Source: Aliihoeflea sp052435735
GTDB taxonomy: Bacteria; Pseudomonadota; Alphaproteobacteria; Rhizobiales; Rhizobiaceae
Reading direction: 5' to 3'
Length of the DNA stretch: 64,000 nt
NCBI GenBank assembly: GCA_052435735.1
Contig: JBQVNB010000001.1
Coordinates: 186,001-250,000 of the forward strand
The notes below the pieces were generated by a model, which did not search any database, had not been told where the DNA came from, and saw only the letters and a program-made list of their open reading frames with translations. Of this stretch, positions 7,203 to 16,516 are shown piece after piece; position 1 is the first letter of the stretch, and the number at the start of each line of letters is the position of its first letter. Position numbers and translations under genes: made by a program.

Positions 7203-9611
7203 TCAGTGAGCAAGGCTCGCCGAGGCCGAATCGTCGGCCGTCACGGGGGCGGAAGTCGCCGGTTCCGTCCACTCGATCGGCTCGGGCTGGCGCACGAGTG
7301 CGTGGCTCAACACCTCGCCGACGCGGCTGACCGGCACGATCTCCAGAGCGTTCTTCACGTTCTCCGGAATGTCGGCCAGGTCCTTTGCATTCTCCTCGGG
7401 GATCAGGACCTTCTTGATGCCGCCGCGAAGGGCAGCGAGGAGCTTTTCCTTGAGGCCGCCGATGGGCAGGACGCGGCCACGCAGCGTGACCTCGCCGGTC
7501 ATGGCGATGTCCTTGCGGACCGGAATGCCCGTCAGCACCGAGACGATGGCCGTGACCATCGCGATGCCGGCGGACGGACCGTCCTTCGGTGTTGCGCCTT
7601 CCGGCACGTGGACATGGATGTCGCGCTTGTCGAAGAGCGGCGGCTCGATGCCGAAATCGATCGCACGCGAGCGGACATAGGACGCGGCAGCCGAGATTGA
7701 CTCCTTCATGACGTCCTTCAGATTGCCCGTCACCGTCATCTTGCCCTTGCCGGGCATCATGACGCCTTCGATCGTCAGCAATTCGCCGCCGACTTCCGTC
7801 CAGGCGAGGCCCGTCACGACGCCGACCTGATCCTCGCCGTCGACCTGGCCGAAGCGGAAGCGCGGTACGCCAAGATAGCTGTCGAGATTCTCGGCGGTCA
7901 CTTCGACCGACTTGACCTTGGTGCGCAGGATTTCCGTCACCGCCTTGCGGGCGAGCTTCATCAATTCGCGCTCGAGGTTTCTGACGCCAGCTTCCCGCGT
8001 ATAGGTGCGGATCGTCTCGCGCAGCGCCTCGTCCGTGACCGAGAACTCGCCCTTGTTGAGCGCATGGTCGCGGATGGCCTTGGGCAAAAGGTGCCGACGG
8101 GCGATCTCGACCTTCTCGTCCTCGGTATAACCGGCGATACGGATGATCTCCATACGGTCCATCAGGGCCGGCGGGATGTTCAGCGTATTGGCCGTCGTCA
8201 CGAACATCACGCTCGACAGGTCGTATTCGACCTCGAGATAGTGATCCATGAAGGACGAGTTCTGTTCCGGATCGAGCACTTCGAGCAGAGCCGAAGACGG
8301 ATCGCCGCGGAAATCCATGCCCATCTTGTCGATCTCGTCGAGCAGGAAGAGCGGGTTCGACTTCTTCGCCTTCTTCATCGACTGGATGACCTTGCCGGGC
8401 ATCGAGCCGATATAGGTGCGGCGGTGACCGCGAATCTCGGCCTCGTCACGCACGCCGCCAAGCGCCATGCGGATGAACTCGCGTCCGGTCGCCTTGGCGA
8501 TCGACTTGCCGAGCGAGGTCTTGCCGACGCCGGGAGGACCGACGAGGCACAGGATCGGACCCTTGAGCTTCTTCTGACGGCTCTGGACAGCCAGATATTC
8601 GACGATGCGTTCCTTGACCTTGTCGAGGCCGAAATGATCGGTGTCGAGCACTTCCTGCGCGAATTCGAGGTCCTTCTTGACCTTGGAGGGCTTGCCCCAC
8701 GGGATCGACAGCAGCCAGTCGAGATAGTTGCGCACGACGGTGGCCTCGGCGGACATCGGCGACATGGTGCGCAGCTTCTTCAGCTCCGCATCCGCCTTCT
8801 CGCGGGCTTCCTTGGTCAGCTTGGTCTTCTTGATGCGGTCTTCCAGCTCGGCCGCCTCGTCGCGTCCGTCCTCGCCCTCGCCAAGCTCCATCTGGATCGC
8901 CTTCATCTGCTCGTTGAGATAGTACTCGCGCTGCGTCTTCTCCATCTGGCGCTTGACGCGCGAGCGGATGCGCTTTTCCACCTGCAGAACGGAAATCTCG
9001 GCTTCCATGAAGCCCATGGCCTTTTCCAGCCGCTCGCGCACGGAGAGCGTCGCGAGCATTTCCTGCTTTTCGGGGATCTTGATCGCGAGATGCGAGGCAA
9101 TCGTGTCGGCGAGCTTCGAGTAATCCTCGATCTGGCTCGCGGCGCCGACGACCTCGGGCGAGATCTTCTTGTTCAGCTTGACGTAGTTTTCAAAGTCCGA
9201 GACCACCGAGCGCGAAAGCGCCTCGATCTCGACTTCCTCATCCTCGGGCTCGGCCATCAGCTCGGCGGCGGCCTCGTGGTATTCCTCGCGCTCCATGAAC
9301 GCGGTGATGCGGGCACGCGACGAGCCTTCGACCAGCACCTTGACGGTGCCGTCGGGCAGTTTCAGCAGTTGCAGGACGCTTGCGACCGTGCCGATCTCGT
9401 AGATGCCATCGGCCTGCGGGTCGTCGTCGGCCGCATTCTTCTGGGTGGCAAGCAGGATCTGCTTGTCCGAACCCATGACTTCCTCGAGCGCGCGGATCGA
9501 CTTTTCGCGACCGACGAACAGCGGCACGATCATGTGTGGGAATACCACGATGTCGCGCAGCGGCAGGACCGCGTAGGTCGTCTGGTCGGGGGCGCTGGAG
9601 AGCTTGGTCAT
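7203..9611 (-). CDS. lon: ATP-dependent protease Lon
   Basis: The 802-residue protein has the full LonA layout: N-terminal substrate domain (YAVLPLRDIVVFPHMIVPLF), coiled middle, AAA+ module with Walker A GPPGVGKTSLGKS near residue 355, and a C-terminal serine protease. The catalytic serine lies in PKDGPSAGIAM near residue 680, with the partner lysine in the GGLKEKLLAA segment. It degrades misfolded and regulatory proteins in the cytoplasm. The C-terminus ends in an alanine/serine-rich tail. Lon, ClpX and ClpP are clustered on the minus strand. Confidence 0.97.
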   Translation of the reverse strand: MTKLSSAPDQTTYAVLPLRDIVVFPHMIVPLFVGREKSIRALEEVMGSDKQILLATQKNAADDDPQADGIYEIGTVASVLQLLKLPDGTVKVLVEGSSRARITAFMEREEYHEAAAELMAEPEDEEVEIEALSRSVVSDFENYVKLNKKISPEVVGAASQIEDYSKLADTIASHLAIKIPEKQEMLATLSVRERLEKAMGFMEAEISVLQVEKRIRSRVKRQMEKTQREYYLNEQMKAIQMELGEGEDGRDEAAELEDRIKKTKLTKEAREKADAELKKLRTMSPMSAEATVVRNYLDWLLSIPWGKPSKVKKDLEFAQEVLDTDHFGLDKVKERIVEYLAVQSRQKKLKGPILCLVGPPGVGKTSLGKSIAKATGREFIRMALGGVRDEAEIRGHRRTYIGSMPGKVIQSMKKAKKSNPLFLLDEIDKMGMDFRGDPSSALLEVLDPEQNSSFMDHYLEVEYDLSSVMFVTTANTLNIPPALMDRMEIIRIAGYTEDEKVEIARRHLLPKAIRDHALNKGEFSVTDEALRETIRTYTREAGVRNLERELMKLARKAVTEILRTKVKSVEVTAENLDSYLGVPRFRFGQVDGEDQVGVVTGLAWTEVGGELLTIEGVMMPGKGKMTVTGNLKDVMKESISAAASYVRSRAIDFGIEPPLFDKRDIHVHVPEGATPKDGPSAGIAMVTAIVSVLTGIPVRKDIAMTGEVTLRGRVLPIGGLKEKLLAALRGGIKKVLIPEENAKDLADIPENVKNALEIVPVSRVGEVLSHALVRQPEPIEWTEPATSAPVTADDSASASLAH

Positions 9612-9823
9612 GTTCCAACCTTTCTGTCCGCGACCGCCATGATGCAGCCAGCCGCGAATCTCATATTAGCGGCGTCAAGGCCTTCCGCCTATTGTCCTGA
9701 TGGAGAGGACATGAATTGAGCAGCACGGAAGACCTGGCGCCCGAATAGCACTTAGGTGGCGTCGCAATCATGGGAGATCAAGACGCAGGCTGCCGCAACG
9801 TCGCCATGCCAAAGACGCATGGC

Positions 9824-9845
9824 GGGCGCGGGAAAACCCGCGCCC
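9824..9845 (-). terminator. Strong hairpin downstream of clpX, possible terminator
   Basis: GGGCGCGGG-AAAA-CCCGCGCCC is a perfect 9-base stem starting ten bases beyond the clpX stop. The minus strand shows no T run after it, so it may act as an mRNA 3'-end stabiliser rather than a classical terminator. Confidence 0.5.
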
Positions 9846-9854
9846 GGATCGCGA

Positions 9855-11129
9855 TCAGGCGCTGGCAGAGCCTTTTTCGTGCTCGCGCTCGGAGTAGATG
9901 TAGAGCGGACGAGCCGAACCCTGCACCACGTCATCGGAGATGACGACTTCCTGCACGCCTTCGAGCGCAGGCAGTTCGAACATGGTGTCGAGCAGGATCG
10001 CTTCCATGATGGAGCGCAGGCCTCGCGCGCCGGTCTTGCGCTCGATCGCCTTCTTGGCGATTGCCGAAAGCGCGGTCTCGTGGAAGGTCAGTTCCACGTT
10101 CTCCATTTCGAACAGGCGCTGGTACTGCTTGACGAGCGCGTTCTTCGGCTCGGTCAGGATCTGGATCAATGCCGGTTCGTCCAGGTCCTCGAGCGTCGCC
10201 AGAACGGGCAGACGACCGACGAACTCGGGGATGAGGCCGAACTTCAACAGATCCTCAGGCTCGACCTGACGGAAGAGATCGCCGGTGCGGCGGTCTTCCG
10301 GCGAGGCGACATTAGCGCCGAAGCCGATGGAGGTCTTGCGGCCGCGGTCGGAGATGATGCGGTCGAGGCCGGCAAAGGCACCACCGCAGATGAAAAGGAT
10401 GTTGGCGGTGTCGACCTGCAGGAATTCCTGCTGCGGATGCTTGCGGCCACCCTGCGGGGGAACCGAAGCGACGGTACCTTCCATGATCTTCAGGAGCGCC
10501 TGCTGGACGCCCTCGCCCGACACGTCGCGCGTGATCGACGGGTTGTCGGACTTGCGCGAAATCTTGTCGATCTCGTCGATATAGACGATGCCGCGCTGCG
10601 CCCGCTCGACATTGTAATCGGCCGACTGGAGCAGCTTGAGGATGATGTTCTCGACGTCCTCGCCGACATAGCCGGCTTCGGTCAGCGTCGTCGCGTCGGC
10701 CATGGTGAAGGGCACGTCGATGATGCGGGCGAGCGTCTGGGCAAGCAGTGTCTTGCCGCAGCCGGTCGGGCCGATCAGGAGGATGTTGGACTTCGCCAGT
10801 TCGACGTCGTTCGACTTCGAGGCGTGGGCGAGACGCTTGTAATGATTGTGGACGGCGACCGACAGGACGCGCTTGGCGTGCGGCTGGCCGATGACGTAGT
10901 CGTCCAGAACTTTCAGGATTTCCTGCGGCGTCGGAACGCCTTCGCGCGACTTCACCATCGAGGATTTGTTTTCCTCGCGGATGATGTCCATGCACAATTC
11001 GACGCATTCGTCGCAGATGAAGACCGTCGGGCCTGCGATCAGCTTGCGCACCTCGTGCTGGCTCTTGCCGCAAAACGAGCAGTAGAGCGTATTCTTGGAA
11101 TCGCCACCGCTGTTGCTGATCTTGCTCAT
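9855..11129 (-). CDS. clpX: ClpX, ATPase subunit of ClpXP protease
   Basis: The 424-residue protein starts with a zinc-binding domain (cysteines in CSFCGKSQ and CDECVELC) and continues with an AAA+ module: Walker A GPTGCGKTLLAQ, Walker B IVYIDEIDKI and sensor 2 GARGLRS. It also carries the IGFGA loop that docks on ClpP. The start at 11129 is chosen because the zinc domain begins there; the upstream in-frame stretch is not conserved-looking. ClpX unfolds substrates and feeds them to ClpP, encoded next upstream. Confidence 0.97.
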   Translation of the reverse strand: MSKISNSGGDSKNTLYCSFCGKSQHEVRKLIAGPTVFICDECVELCMDIIREENKSSMVKSREGVPTPQEILKVLDDYVIGQPHAKRVLSVAVHNHYKRLAHASKSNDVELAKSNILLIGPTGCGKTLLAQTLARIIDVPFTMADATTLTEAGYVGEDVENIILKLLQSADYNVERAQRGIVYIDEIDKISRKSDNPSITRDVSGEGVQQALLKIMEGTVASVPPQGGRKHPQQEFLQVDTANILFICGGAFAGLDRIISDRGRKTSIGFGANVASPEDRRTGDLFRQVEPEDLLKFGLIPEFVGRLPVLATLEDLDEPALIQILTEPKNALVKQYQRLFEMENVELTFHETALSAIAKKAIERKTGARGLRSIMEAILLDTMFELPALEGVQEVVISDDVVQGSARPLYIYSEREHEKGSASA

Positions 11130-11419
11130 TTGGTACGTCCTTTCGGCACCGCTCGTCGGCACCGCCCCAACACGGCGCCGAACCTGAATTCTAAGGCGGG
11201 CGAACCGCCCTGCCAAGAATGTCGCATCAGTGAACCCAATTCGCCCCGAGATGCAAAACGCGAATCGGTGTCCTCCGTGCGAATCCCCAGCAAAAAGCTA
11301 AGCCTGCTATCGTTGAACATAGCTTAACCTAGGAGCGCAACGACCTTCAGGGAACAGCCGATTGTGACGGAATTGCCGCGTTGCGCGTCAAAACCGCGTC
11401 ATCGCCCGTTCCCCGGCCA

Positions 11420-12055
11420 TCACGCGGCCGGCTTGTCGGTCTCGACGGCCTCGCGCTCGGAGATGACGCGGTCGATCAGGCCCCAGGCCTTCGCCTCGTC
11501 CGACGTCATGAAGTGATCGCGGTCGAGCGTCTTTTCGATCGTCTCGTAATCCTGGCCGGTGTGCTTGACATACACCTCGTTCAAACGGCGCTTCAGCTTG
11601 ATGATGTCCTGCGCGTGACGCTCGATGTCCGACGCCTGGCCGGAGAATCCGCCCGAGGGCTGGTGCACCATGATGCGCGCGTTCGGCGTGGCAAAGCGCA
11701 TGTCCTTGTGACCGGCGCAAAGCAGGAGCGAGCCCATCGAGGCCGCCTGGCCGATGCACAGCGTCGAGACCGCCGGCTTGATGAACTGCATCGTGTCGTA
11801 GATCGCCATGCCGGACGTCACCACGCCGCCGGGCGAGTTGATGTAGAGCGAGATTTCCTTCTTCGGGTTCTCGGCCTCGAGGAAGAGAAGCTGCGCGCAG
11901 ACGAGCGTTGCCATCCCGTCCTCGACCGGACCGGTGATGAAGATGATCCGTTCCTTCAGAAGGCGCGAGAAGATGTCGTAGGCGCGCTCGCCTCGATTGG
12001 TCTGCTCGACCACCATCGGCACGAGGCTCATATAGGTATCGACGGGATCTCTCAT
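11420..12055 (-). CDS. clpP: ClpP, proteolytic subunit of Clp protease
   Basis: The 211-residue serine peptidase has the catalytic serine in CIGQAASMGS, the histidine in RIMVHQPSGG and the aspartate in TLDRDHFMTSDEA. The start at 12055 (MRDPVDTYMSLVPMVVEQT) fits the family N-terminus, and GGAAG lies upstream. It forms the 14-subunit chamber used by ClpX and possibly ClpA. A 290-base region separates it from clpX and probably holds a separate clpX promoter; no clear -35/-10 pair was picked out there. Confidence 0.97.
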   Translation of the reverse strand: MRDPVDTYMSLVPMVVEQTNRGERAYDIFSRLLKERIIFITGPVEDGMATLVCAQLLFLEAENPKKEISLYINSPGGVVTSGMAIYDTMQFIKPAVSTLCIGQAASMGSLLLCAGHKDMRFATPNARIMVHQPSGGFSGQASDIERHAQDIIKLKRRLNEVYVKHTGQDYETIEKTLDRDHFMTSDEAKAWGLIDRVISEREAVETDKPAA

Positions 12056-12169
12056 GTCACTTCCTTCAAGGGATGGTCGGCCTGGTCGGACCGAATCTGA
12101 ATGGTCGCTGCTGACCCTTAAATAGGATGGCGGGTTCGGCCTGCGCAAGAGCGGCGGACAGGTGTCCTG

Positions 12170-13285
12170 TCACGCCGATTCGACGACCTGATCGGCGCGC
12201 ATCCAGTGACGCAACGTCGCCAGATCGCTGGTCTCGACCGCATCCGCGACGCGCCGGCCGACGGCCGCGCCGAACTTGTAGCCGTGGCCCGAACAGGCCG
12301 AGACGACCAGCGCGTGGCCGATATGTGCGCTGTAGAAGGTTTCGTCGTGGGTGAAGGTGTAGACGCAGCTCGATGTCGACGCGATGCGGTACTCGTCGAG
12401 CCGGGCGATGGACGGTACGAAATGGCTGACGATCCGGCCGCCCTCCTCCGGCGCCATTTCGCGATTGTCGTCGGCGTCGATCGTCATCTGCCGATGCAGT
12501 CCGGTGCCGAATTTCAGCCCGCCATCGCCCGAGGGCGGGATGATGTAGCCTTCGTCGTCCGCGCCGACGTCGAGCAGCGTCGGCGCCGCAGCCCAGGCTT
12601 CGCGCAGATCGACCGGGGGTTCGAGATAGGCGACGGCGGTGCGATAGGGCTGGAGGTCGACGGCAAGGTCTGGAAAGAGCCCGAGCACCCAGCCGCCTGC
12701 CGTCACAACGAGGCTGTCGGCGGCGAGCACCGTGCCGGTCGCCAGAGTCACCGTCGCGCCGTCCACATCGACGCCGACGACCTTCGTGTGCTCGCGTACG
12801 TCGGCTCCGTTGGCGCGCAGCCATTCGGCGATGCCGTTGGCGATGCGGCGGCAATGGAGCGCGCCGCCTTCGTCGGAATAGAGCGCGTACCGAAGGCCCC
12901 TGCCCTCGATGAAAGGCCAGCGGGCAACCGCCTCTCCGGCAGGGACGATCTCGAAGGGATGGCCACCGGCGGCGAGGCCCTCGCGATGCACGTCCGCGGC
13001 GTCGCCTTTCGCGTAGGAGAGACAAAGACAGCCGCGATGGTCGTAGTGTCGCTGCCCGAGGTCCTGCCAGAGTTCGTCCCAGGCCGAGAAGGCCTCGTCG
13101 ATCTGCGCCGCATAGCCCAGATGCGCGCCATAGGCGCGGCGGATGATGCGGTGGTGATCACCGGAGGCGGCGAGCGGATTGGGAATGGCCCCCTGCTCGA
13201 CCAGTGTCACCTCATGCCCGCGCTTCGTCAGCGCCCATGCCGTCGAAAGGCCCGAAATGCCGGCGCCGACCACGATGATCTTCAT
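12170..13285 (-). CDS. FAD-dependent amine oxidase, monomeric sarcosine oxidase-like
   Basis: The 371-residue protein opens with a Rossmann motif, IIVVGAGISGLSTAWAL. Near the end, SSCVYTFTHDE and SGHGYKFGAAVG match the monomeric sarcosine oxidase/N-methyltryptophan oxidase group, in which that cysteine binds FAD covalently. Such enzymes oxidise N-methyl amino acids or related secondary amines to an imine and hydrogen peroxide. The gene is divergent from a cytochrome P450 across 83 bases. The exact substrate cannot be inferred. Confidence 0.85.
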   Translation of the reverse strand: MKIIVVGAGISGLSTAWALTKRGHEVTLVEQGAIPNPLAASGDHHRIIRRAYGAHLGYAAQIDEAFSAWDELWQDLGQRHYDHRGCLCLSYAKGDAADVHREGLAAGGHPFEIVPAGEAVARWPFIEGRGLRYALYSDEGGALHCRRIANGIAEWLRANGADVREHTKVVGVDVDGATVTLATGTVLAADSLVVTAGGWVLGLFPDLAVDLQPYRTAVAYLEPPVDLREAWAAAPTLLDVGADDEGYIIPPSGDGGLKFGTGLHRQMTIDADDNREMAPEEGGRIVSHFVPSIARLDEYRIASTSSCVYTFTHDETFYSAHIGHALVVSACSGHGYKFGAAVGRRVADAVETSDLATLRHWMRADQVVESA

Positions 13286-13368
13286 CGTCCCTGTATCCCT
13301 CGTACCCTATCCGCTGGCCTACCATAAGGACTGGAACCGGGCAGACAAGTCGCGCTAGACGCACACGC

Positions 13369-14613
13369 ATGACCCAGCCCGCGACCCTCCAGTTCGATCC
13401 CGCCACGCTCCGGCTTCGCCTCGACCCGCACGATGCCGTCTTCTTCCAGGACCCGTATCCGACCTATGCCTGGCTGCAGGCGCGCACGCCGGTCTTCCAT
13501 TGGGAAGAGTTCGGCGCCTGGTGTGTCGCCTCCTATGAAGGCGTTAACCGCATTCTGCGGGACCGCAATTTCGGACGCGAGAAGCCCGGCGGCTATGCCG
13601 ATTACGTCTCGCGCTCGGGCGATCGCTCGCATCTGGCCGATTTCGACGCCGTCGAGGCGCGCTCGATGCTGGAACTGGAACCGCCTGTCCACACGCGTCT
13701 GCGCACGCTCGTCAACCGCGCCTTCGTTTCGCGGCAGGTGGAGCGGCTGCGCCCGCGCGTCGAACAACTGGCGCATGAACTGATCAACGGTTTCGAGGCG
13801 AAAGGGTCCGTAGATCTCATTCCCGCCTTCGCGACGCCGGTGCCGATCGTCGTCATCTGCGAAATGCTGGGCGTTCCGGTCGAGGAAGGCCCGCAGCTTC
13901 TCGATTGGTCGCACCGCATGGTCGCCATGTACATGCACGGCCTGACGCGCGAGATCGAGGCCGACGCCAACCGCGCGACGGCAGAGTTCTCCGCCTTCAT
14001 CCGCGAGCATGCGCGGGCGAAGCGCGCCGCGCCGGGCGACGATCTTCTCAGCCTTTTGAATTCTGCGCACGAGAACGGCGAGAAGCTGAACGAGGACGAA
14101 CTCGTCGCCTCCGCCATCCTGCTTTTGAATGCCGGGCACGAGGCGACGGTACACCAGACCGGCAACGCTGTCCGCGCGATCCTGAAACAGGGCGGCGATC
14201 CGCGCCGGTTCGTCACCGACGCCGAGGCGACGACGGCAACCGTGGAAGAATGCCTGCGCTTCGACGCGCCGCTGCACATGTTCAACCGCTTCGCAGCGAC
14301 GGATTGCGAGATCGCGCCTGGCGTGTCCGTCCAGGTCGGCGAGCGCATCTGGCTGATGCTGGGCGCGGCGAACACGGATGCGAGCGCGTTCGCCGATCCG
14401 CTTGTTTTTCGCCCAGGACGGACGGACCAGAAGAACGTGTCGTTCGGCGCCGGCATCCACTTTTGCATCGGCGCTCCGCTCGCGCGGCTGGAGATGCAGG
14501 CGTCGCTGAAGGTGCTGTTCGAGCGGTTGCCGGGGATGAAGCTGGCCGAGGAGCCGCGCTATCGCGACACCTATCATTTTCATGGGTTGGAGCGGTTGGT
14601 CGTTAAGTGGTGA
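13369..14613 (+). CDS. Cytochrome P450
   Basis: The protein has 414 residues, typical of a soluble bacterial class I P450. The I helix has LLNAGHEATVHQ with the oxygen-activating acid and threonine, the K helix has EECLR (ExxR), and FGAGIHFCIGAPLARLE carries the heme-ligating cysteine. It should hydroxylate a small hydrophobic substrate using electrons from ferredoxin partners; none is encoded nearby. It is divergently paired with the sarcosine-oxidase-like gene, and a repeat element lies directly behind its stop. Confidence 0.95.
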   Translation: MTQPATLQFDPATLRLRLDPHDAVFFQDPYPTYAWLQARTPVFHWEEFGAWCVASYEGVNRILRDRNFGREKPGGYADYVSRSGDRSHLADFDAVEARSMLELEPPVHTRLRTLVNRAFVSRQVERLRPRVEQLAHELINGFEAKGSVDLIPAFATPVPIVVICEMLGVPVEEGPQLLDWSHRMVAMYMHGLTREIEADANRATAEFSAFIREHARAKRAAPGDDLLSLLNSAHENGEKLNEDELVASAILLLNAGHEATVHQTGNAVRAILKQGGDPRRFVTDAEATTATVEECLRFDAPLHMFNRFAATDCEIAPGVSVQVGERIWLMLGAANTDASAFADPLVFRPGRTDQKNVSFGAGIHFCIGAPLARLEMQASLKVLFERLPGMKLAEEPRYRDTYHFHGLERLVVKW

Positions 14614-14621
14614 GGCCGCGC

Positions 14622-14750
14622 TCTACGTTGCCCCCCGCTGTCCTGCCGGACATCTCCCCCGCAGGTGGGGAGATTACTCTCGTCATCGACACCGCGTGAT
14701 CTCCCCCTCGCGGGGGAGATGTCCGGCAGGACAGAGGGGGGTGCGAAGGA
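14622..14750. repeat. Palindromic intergenic repeat, copy 1 (RIME-like)
   Basis: A long inverted repeat fills the gap between convergent gene ends. The arm CTGTCCTGCCGGACATCTCC (from 14638) pairs with its complement at about 14714-14735, flanked by runs of C and G. A second copy at 56653-56786 shares the TCTACGTTGCCCCC start and GCGAAGGA end. It recalls rhizobial intergenic mosaic elements, but family membership is inferred. Confidence 0.85.
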
Positions 14751-14758
14751 TCGCGACG

Positions 14759-15109
14759 CTAAACCCGCACCACATACTCCTTGCGCGTCGTCTCGACGAC
14801 TTCCCAACTTCCCTTAAAGCCGGGACGAAGGACGAAGCTGTCGCCGGCTTTCACCGTTCGGGCAGCGCCGCCATCCTCGGTGATGACGGAGAAGCCGGAA
14901 AGGATGCGGCAGTATTCCCATTCGTCATATTCGATGCGCCATTTGCCGGGCGTCGATTCCCAGATGCCGGCGAAGAGGCCGTTGCCGGCCTCCTCGACGT
15001 TCCAGGTTCGGAACTGCGGGTTGCCTTCGATGACGCGCCCTTCGGCGGGTTGGCCCGCCTCCGGGTCCACTCCGGAAATGCCGAGGCCGACGATATGGCT
15101 GACATACAT
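14759..15109 (-). CDS. Cupin-domain protein
   Basis: The 116-residue protein is a single cupin barrel of the short type related to ureidoglycine aminohydrolase-like cupins. GLFAGIWESTPGKWRIEYDE, EYCRILSGFSVITEDGG and AGDSFVLRPGFKGSWEV follow the usual order. The classical metal-binding histidines are mostly absent, as in many members of this subgroup. It lies 18 bases downstream of the sulfhydrylase gene and is probably cotranscribed with it. Its function is unknown. Confidence 0.8.
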   Translation of the reverse strand: MYVSHIVGLGISGVDPEAGQPAEGRVIEGNPQFRTWNVEEAGNGLFAGIWESTPGKWRIEYDEWEYCRILSGFSVITEDGGAARTVKAGDSFVLRPGFKGSWEVVETTRKEYVVRV

Positions 15110-15127
15110 GGCACCCTCCCGCGATGA

Positions 15128-16411
15128 TCAGGCCTTCATCAGCGCCTGTTCCAAGTCGGCGATGATGTCGGCGACGTCCTCGATGCCGACCGACAGGCGG
15201 ATGACGTCGGGGCCGGCGCCGGCGGCCGTCTGCTGCTCGTCCGACAATTGGCGGTGCGTGGTCGAGGCCGGGTGGATGATCAGCGACTTGGTGTCGCCGA
15301 TATTGGCGAGGTGCGAGAAGAGCTCGACGCCCTCGACGACCTTGACGCCGGCCTCGTAACCGCCCTTGAGGCCGAAGGTGAAGACGGCGCCGGCGCCCTG
15401 CGGCGAATATTTCTTCTGCAGTGCGTTGTTCGGGTCGCTCGCCATGCCCGGATAGGACACCCAATCGACCTTCGGGTGCTTCGACAGCCATTCGGCGACC
15501 TTCAGCGCATTGTCGCAATGGCGCTGCATCCTGAGAGGCAGGGTTTCGAGGCCCGTCAGGATCATGAAGGCATTGAACGGCGAGATGGAGGGGCCGAAAT
15601 CGCGCAGACCAAGCACGCGGCAGGCAATGGCGAAGGCGAAATTGCCGAAGGTTTCGTGCAGGACGATGCCGCCATATTCGGGGCGCGGCTCCGACAACAT
15701 CGGATAGTTGCCGGATTTCGACCAGTCGAACGTGCCGCCATCGACGATGACGCCGCCCATGGAATTGCCGTGGCCGCCGATGAACTTGGTCAACGAGTGG
15801 ACAACGATGTCCGCGCCATGCTCGATCGGGCGCAGGAGGTAGGGCGAGGCCATGGTGTTGTCGACGATGAGCGGCAGGCCGTGTTTGTGCGCGATCTCGG
15901 CGATTGCGGCGACGTCGACGAAGGTGCCGCCCGGATTGGCCAGGCTTTCGATGAAGATGCCGCGCGTCCTGTCGTCGATCTGGTTCTCGAAGGTCGACAG
16001 ATCATTGGTGTCGCCCCAGCGCACTTCCCAGCCGAAATTCTTGAAAGCGTGGCCGAACTGGTTGATCGATCCGCCGTAGAGCCGGCGCGCGGCGACGAAA
16101 TTGTCGCCCGGCCGCATGATCGTGTGGAAGATCAGGAGTTGCGCCGCATGGCCCGACGCCGTCGCCAGCGCTGCCGTTCCGCCCTCAAGCGCGGCAAGGC
16201 GTTCCTCGAGCACGGCCTGCGTCGGGTTCATGATGCGTGTGTAGATGTTGCCGAACGCCTTCAGCCCGAAGAGCGAGGCGGCATGGTCGGCGTCGTCGAA
16301 GACGAAGGAGGTCGTCTGGTAGATCGGCGTCGCGCGGGCGCCGGTTGCCGGATCGGGCTGCGCGCCCGCGTGAACCGCCAAGGTGTTGAAGCCAGGTGCG
16401 CGCTGCGCCAT
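15128..16411 (-). CDS. metY: O-acetylhomoserine sulfhydrylase (PLP enzyme)
   Basis: The 427-residue protein belongs to the Cys/Met metabolism PLP family. FNTLAVHAGAQPDPATGA, IYQTTSFVFDDADHAA and IYTRIMNPTQAVLEERLAAL are near-diagnostic for O-acetylhomoserine aminocarboxypropyltransferase, and the PLP lysine lies in VVHSLTKFIGGHG. It makes homocysteine from O-acetylhomoserine and sulfide. The start at 16411 follows GGAGGA. I looked for a SAM riboswitch in the 105 bases upstream and saw none that I could support. Confidence 0.93.
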   Translation of the reverse strand: MAQRAPGFNTLAVHAGAQPDPATGARATPIYQTTSFVFDDADHAASLFGLKAFGNIYTRIMNPTQAVLEERLAALEGGTAALATASGHAAQLLIFHTIMRPGDNFVAARRLYGGSINQFGHAFKNFGWEVRWGDTNDLSTFENQIDDRTRGIFIESLANPGGTFVDVAAIAEIAHKHGLPLIVDNTMASPYLLRPIEHGADIVVHSLTKFIGGHGNSMGGVIVDGGTFDWSKSGNYPMLSEPRPEYGGIVLHETFGNFAFAIACRVLGLRDFGPSISPFNAFMILTGLETLPLRMQRHCDNALKVAEWLSKHPKVDWVSYPGMASDPNNALQKKYSPQGAGAVFTFGLKGGYEAGVKVVEGVELFSHLANIGDTKSLIIHPASTTHRQLSDEQQTAAGAGPDVIRLSVGIEDVADIIADLEQALMKA

Positions 16412-16516
16412 CGTACGTCCTCCAAATGAATGCAAATTGTCAGGCCGCACAGTCATCGCAAAGCACCGGGCCAAAAGCAAAGACGAATGTTGCGCGCCGA
16501 GGCAGTCCGGTGGCAA

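Noticed and set aside
8064..9719. Long plus-strand open frame opposite lon
   Set aside because: Composition is a complement shadow of lon, with leucine/arginine/aspartate-rich low-complexity sequence and no motif.
16412..16516. Possible SAM riboswitch upstream of metY
   Set aside because: The minus strand was read for SAM-II-like stems and conserved loops; nothing convincing was seen.
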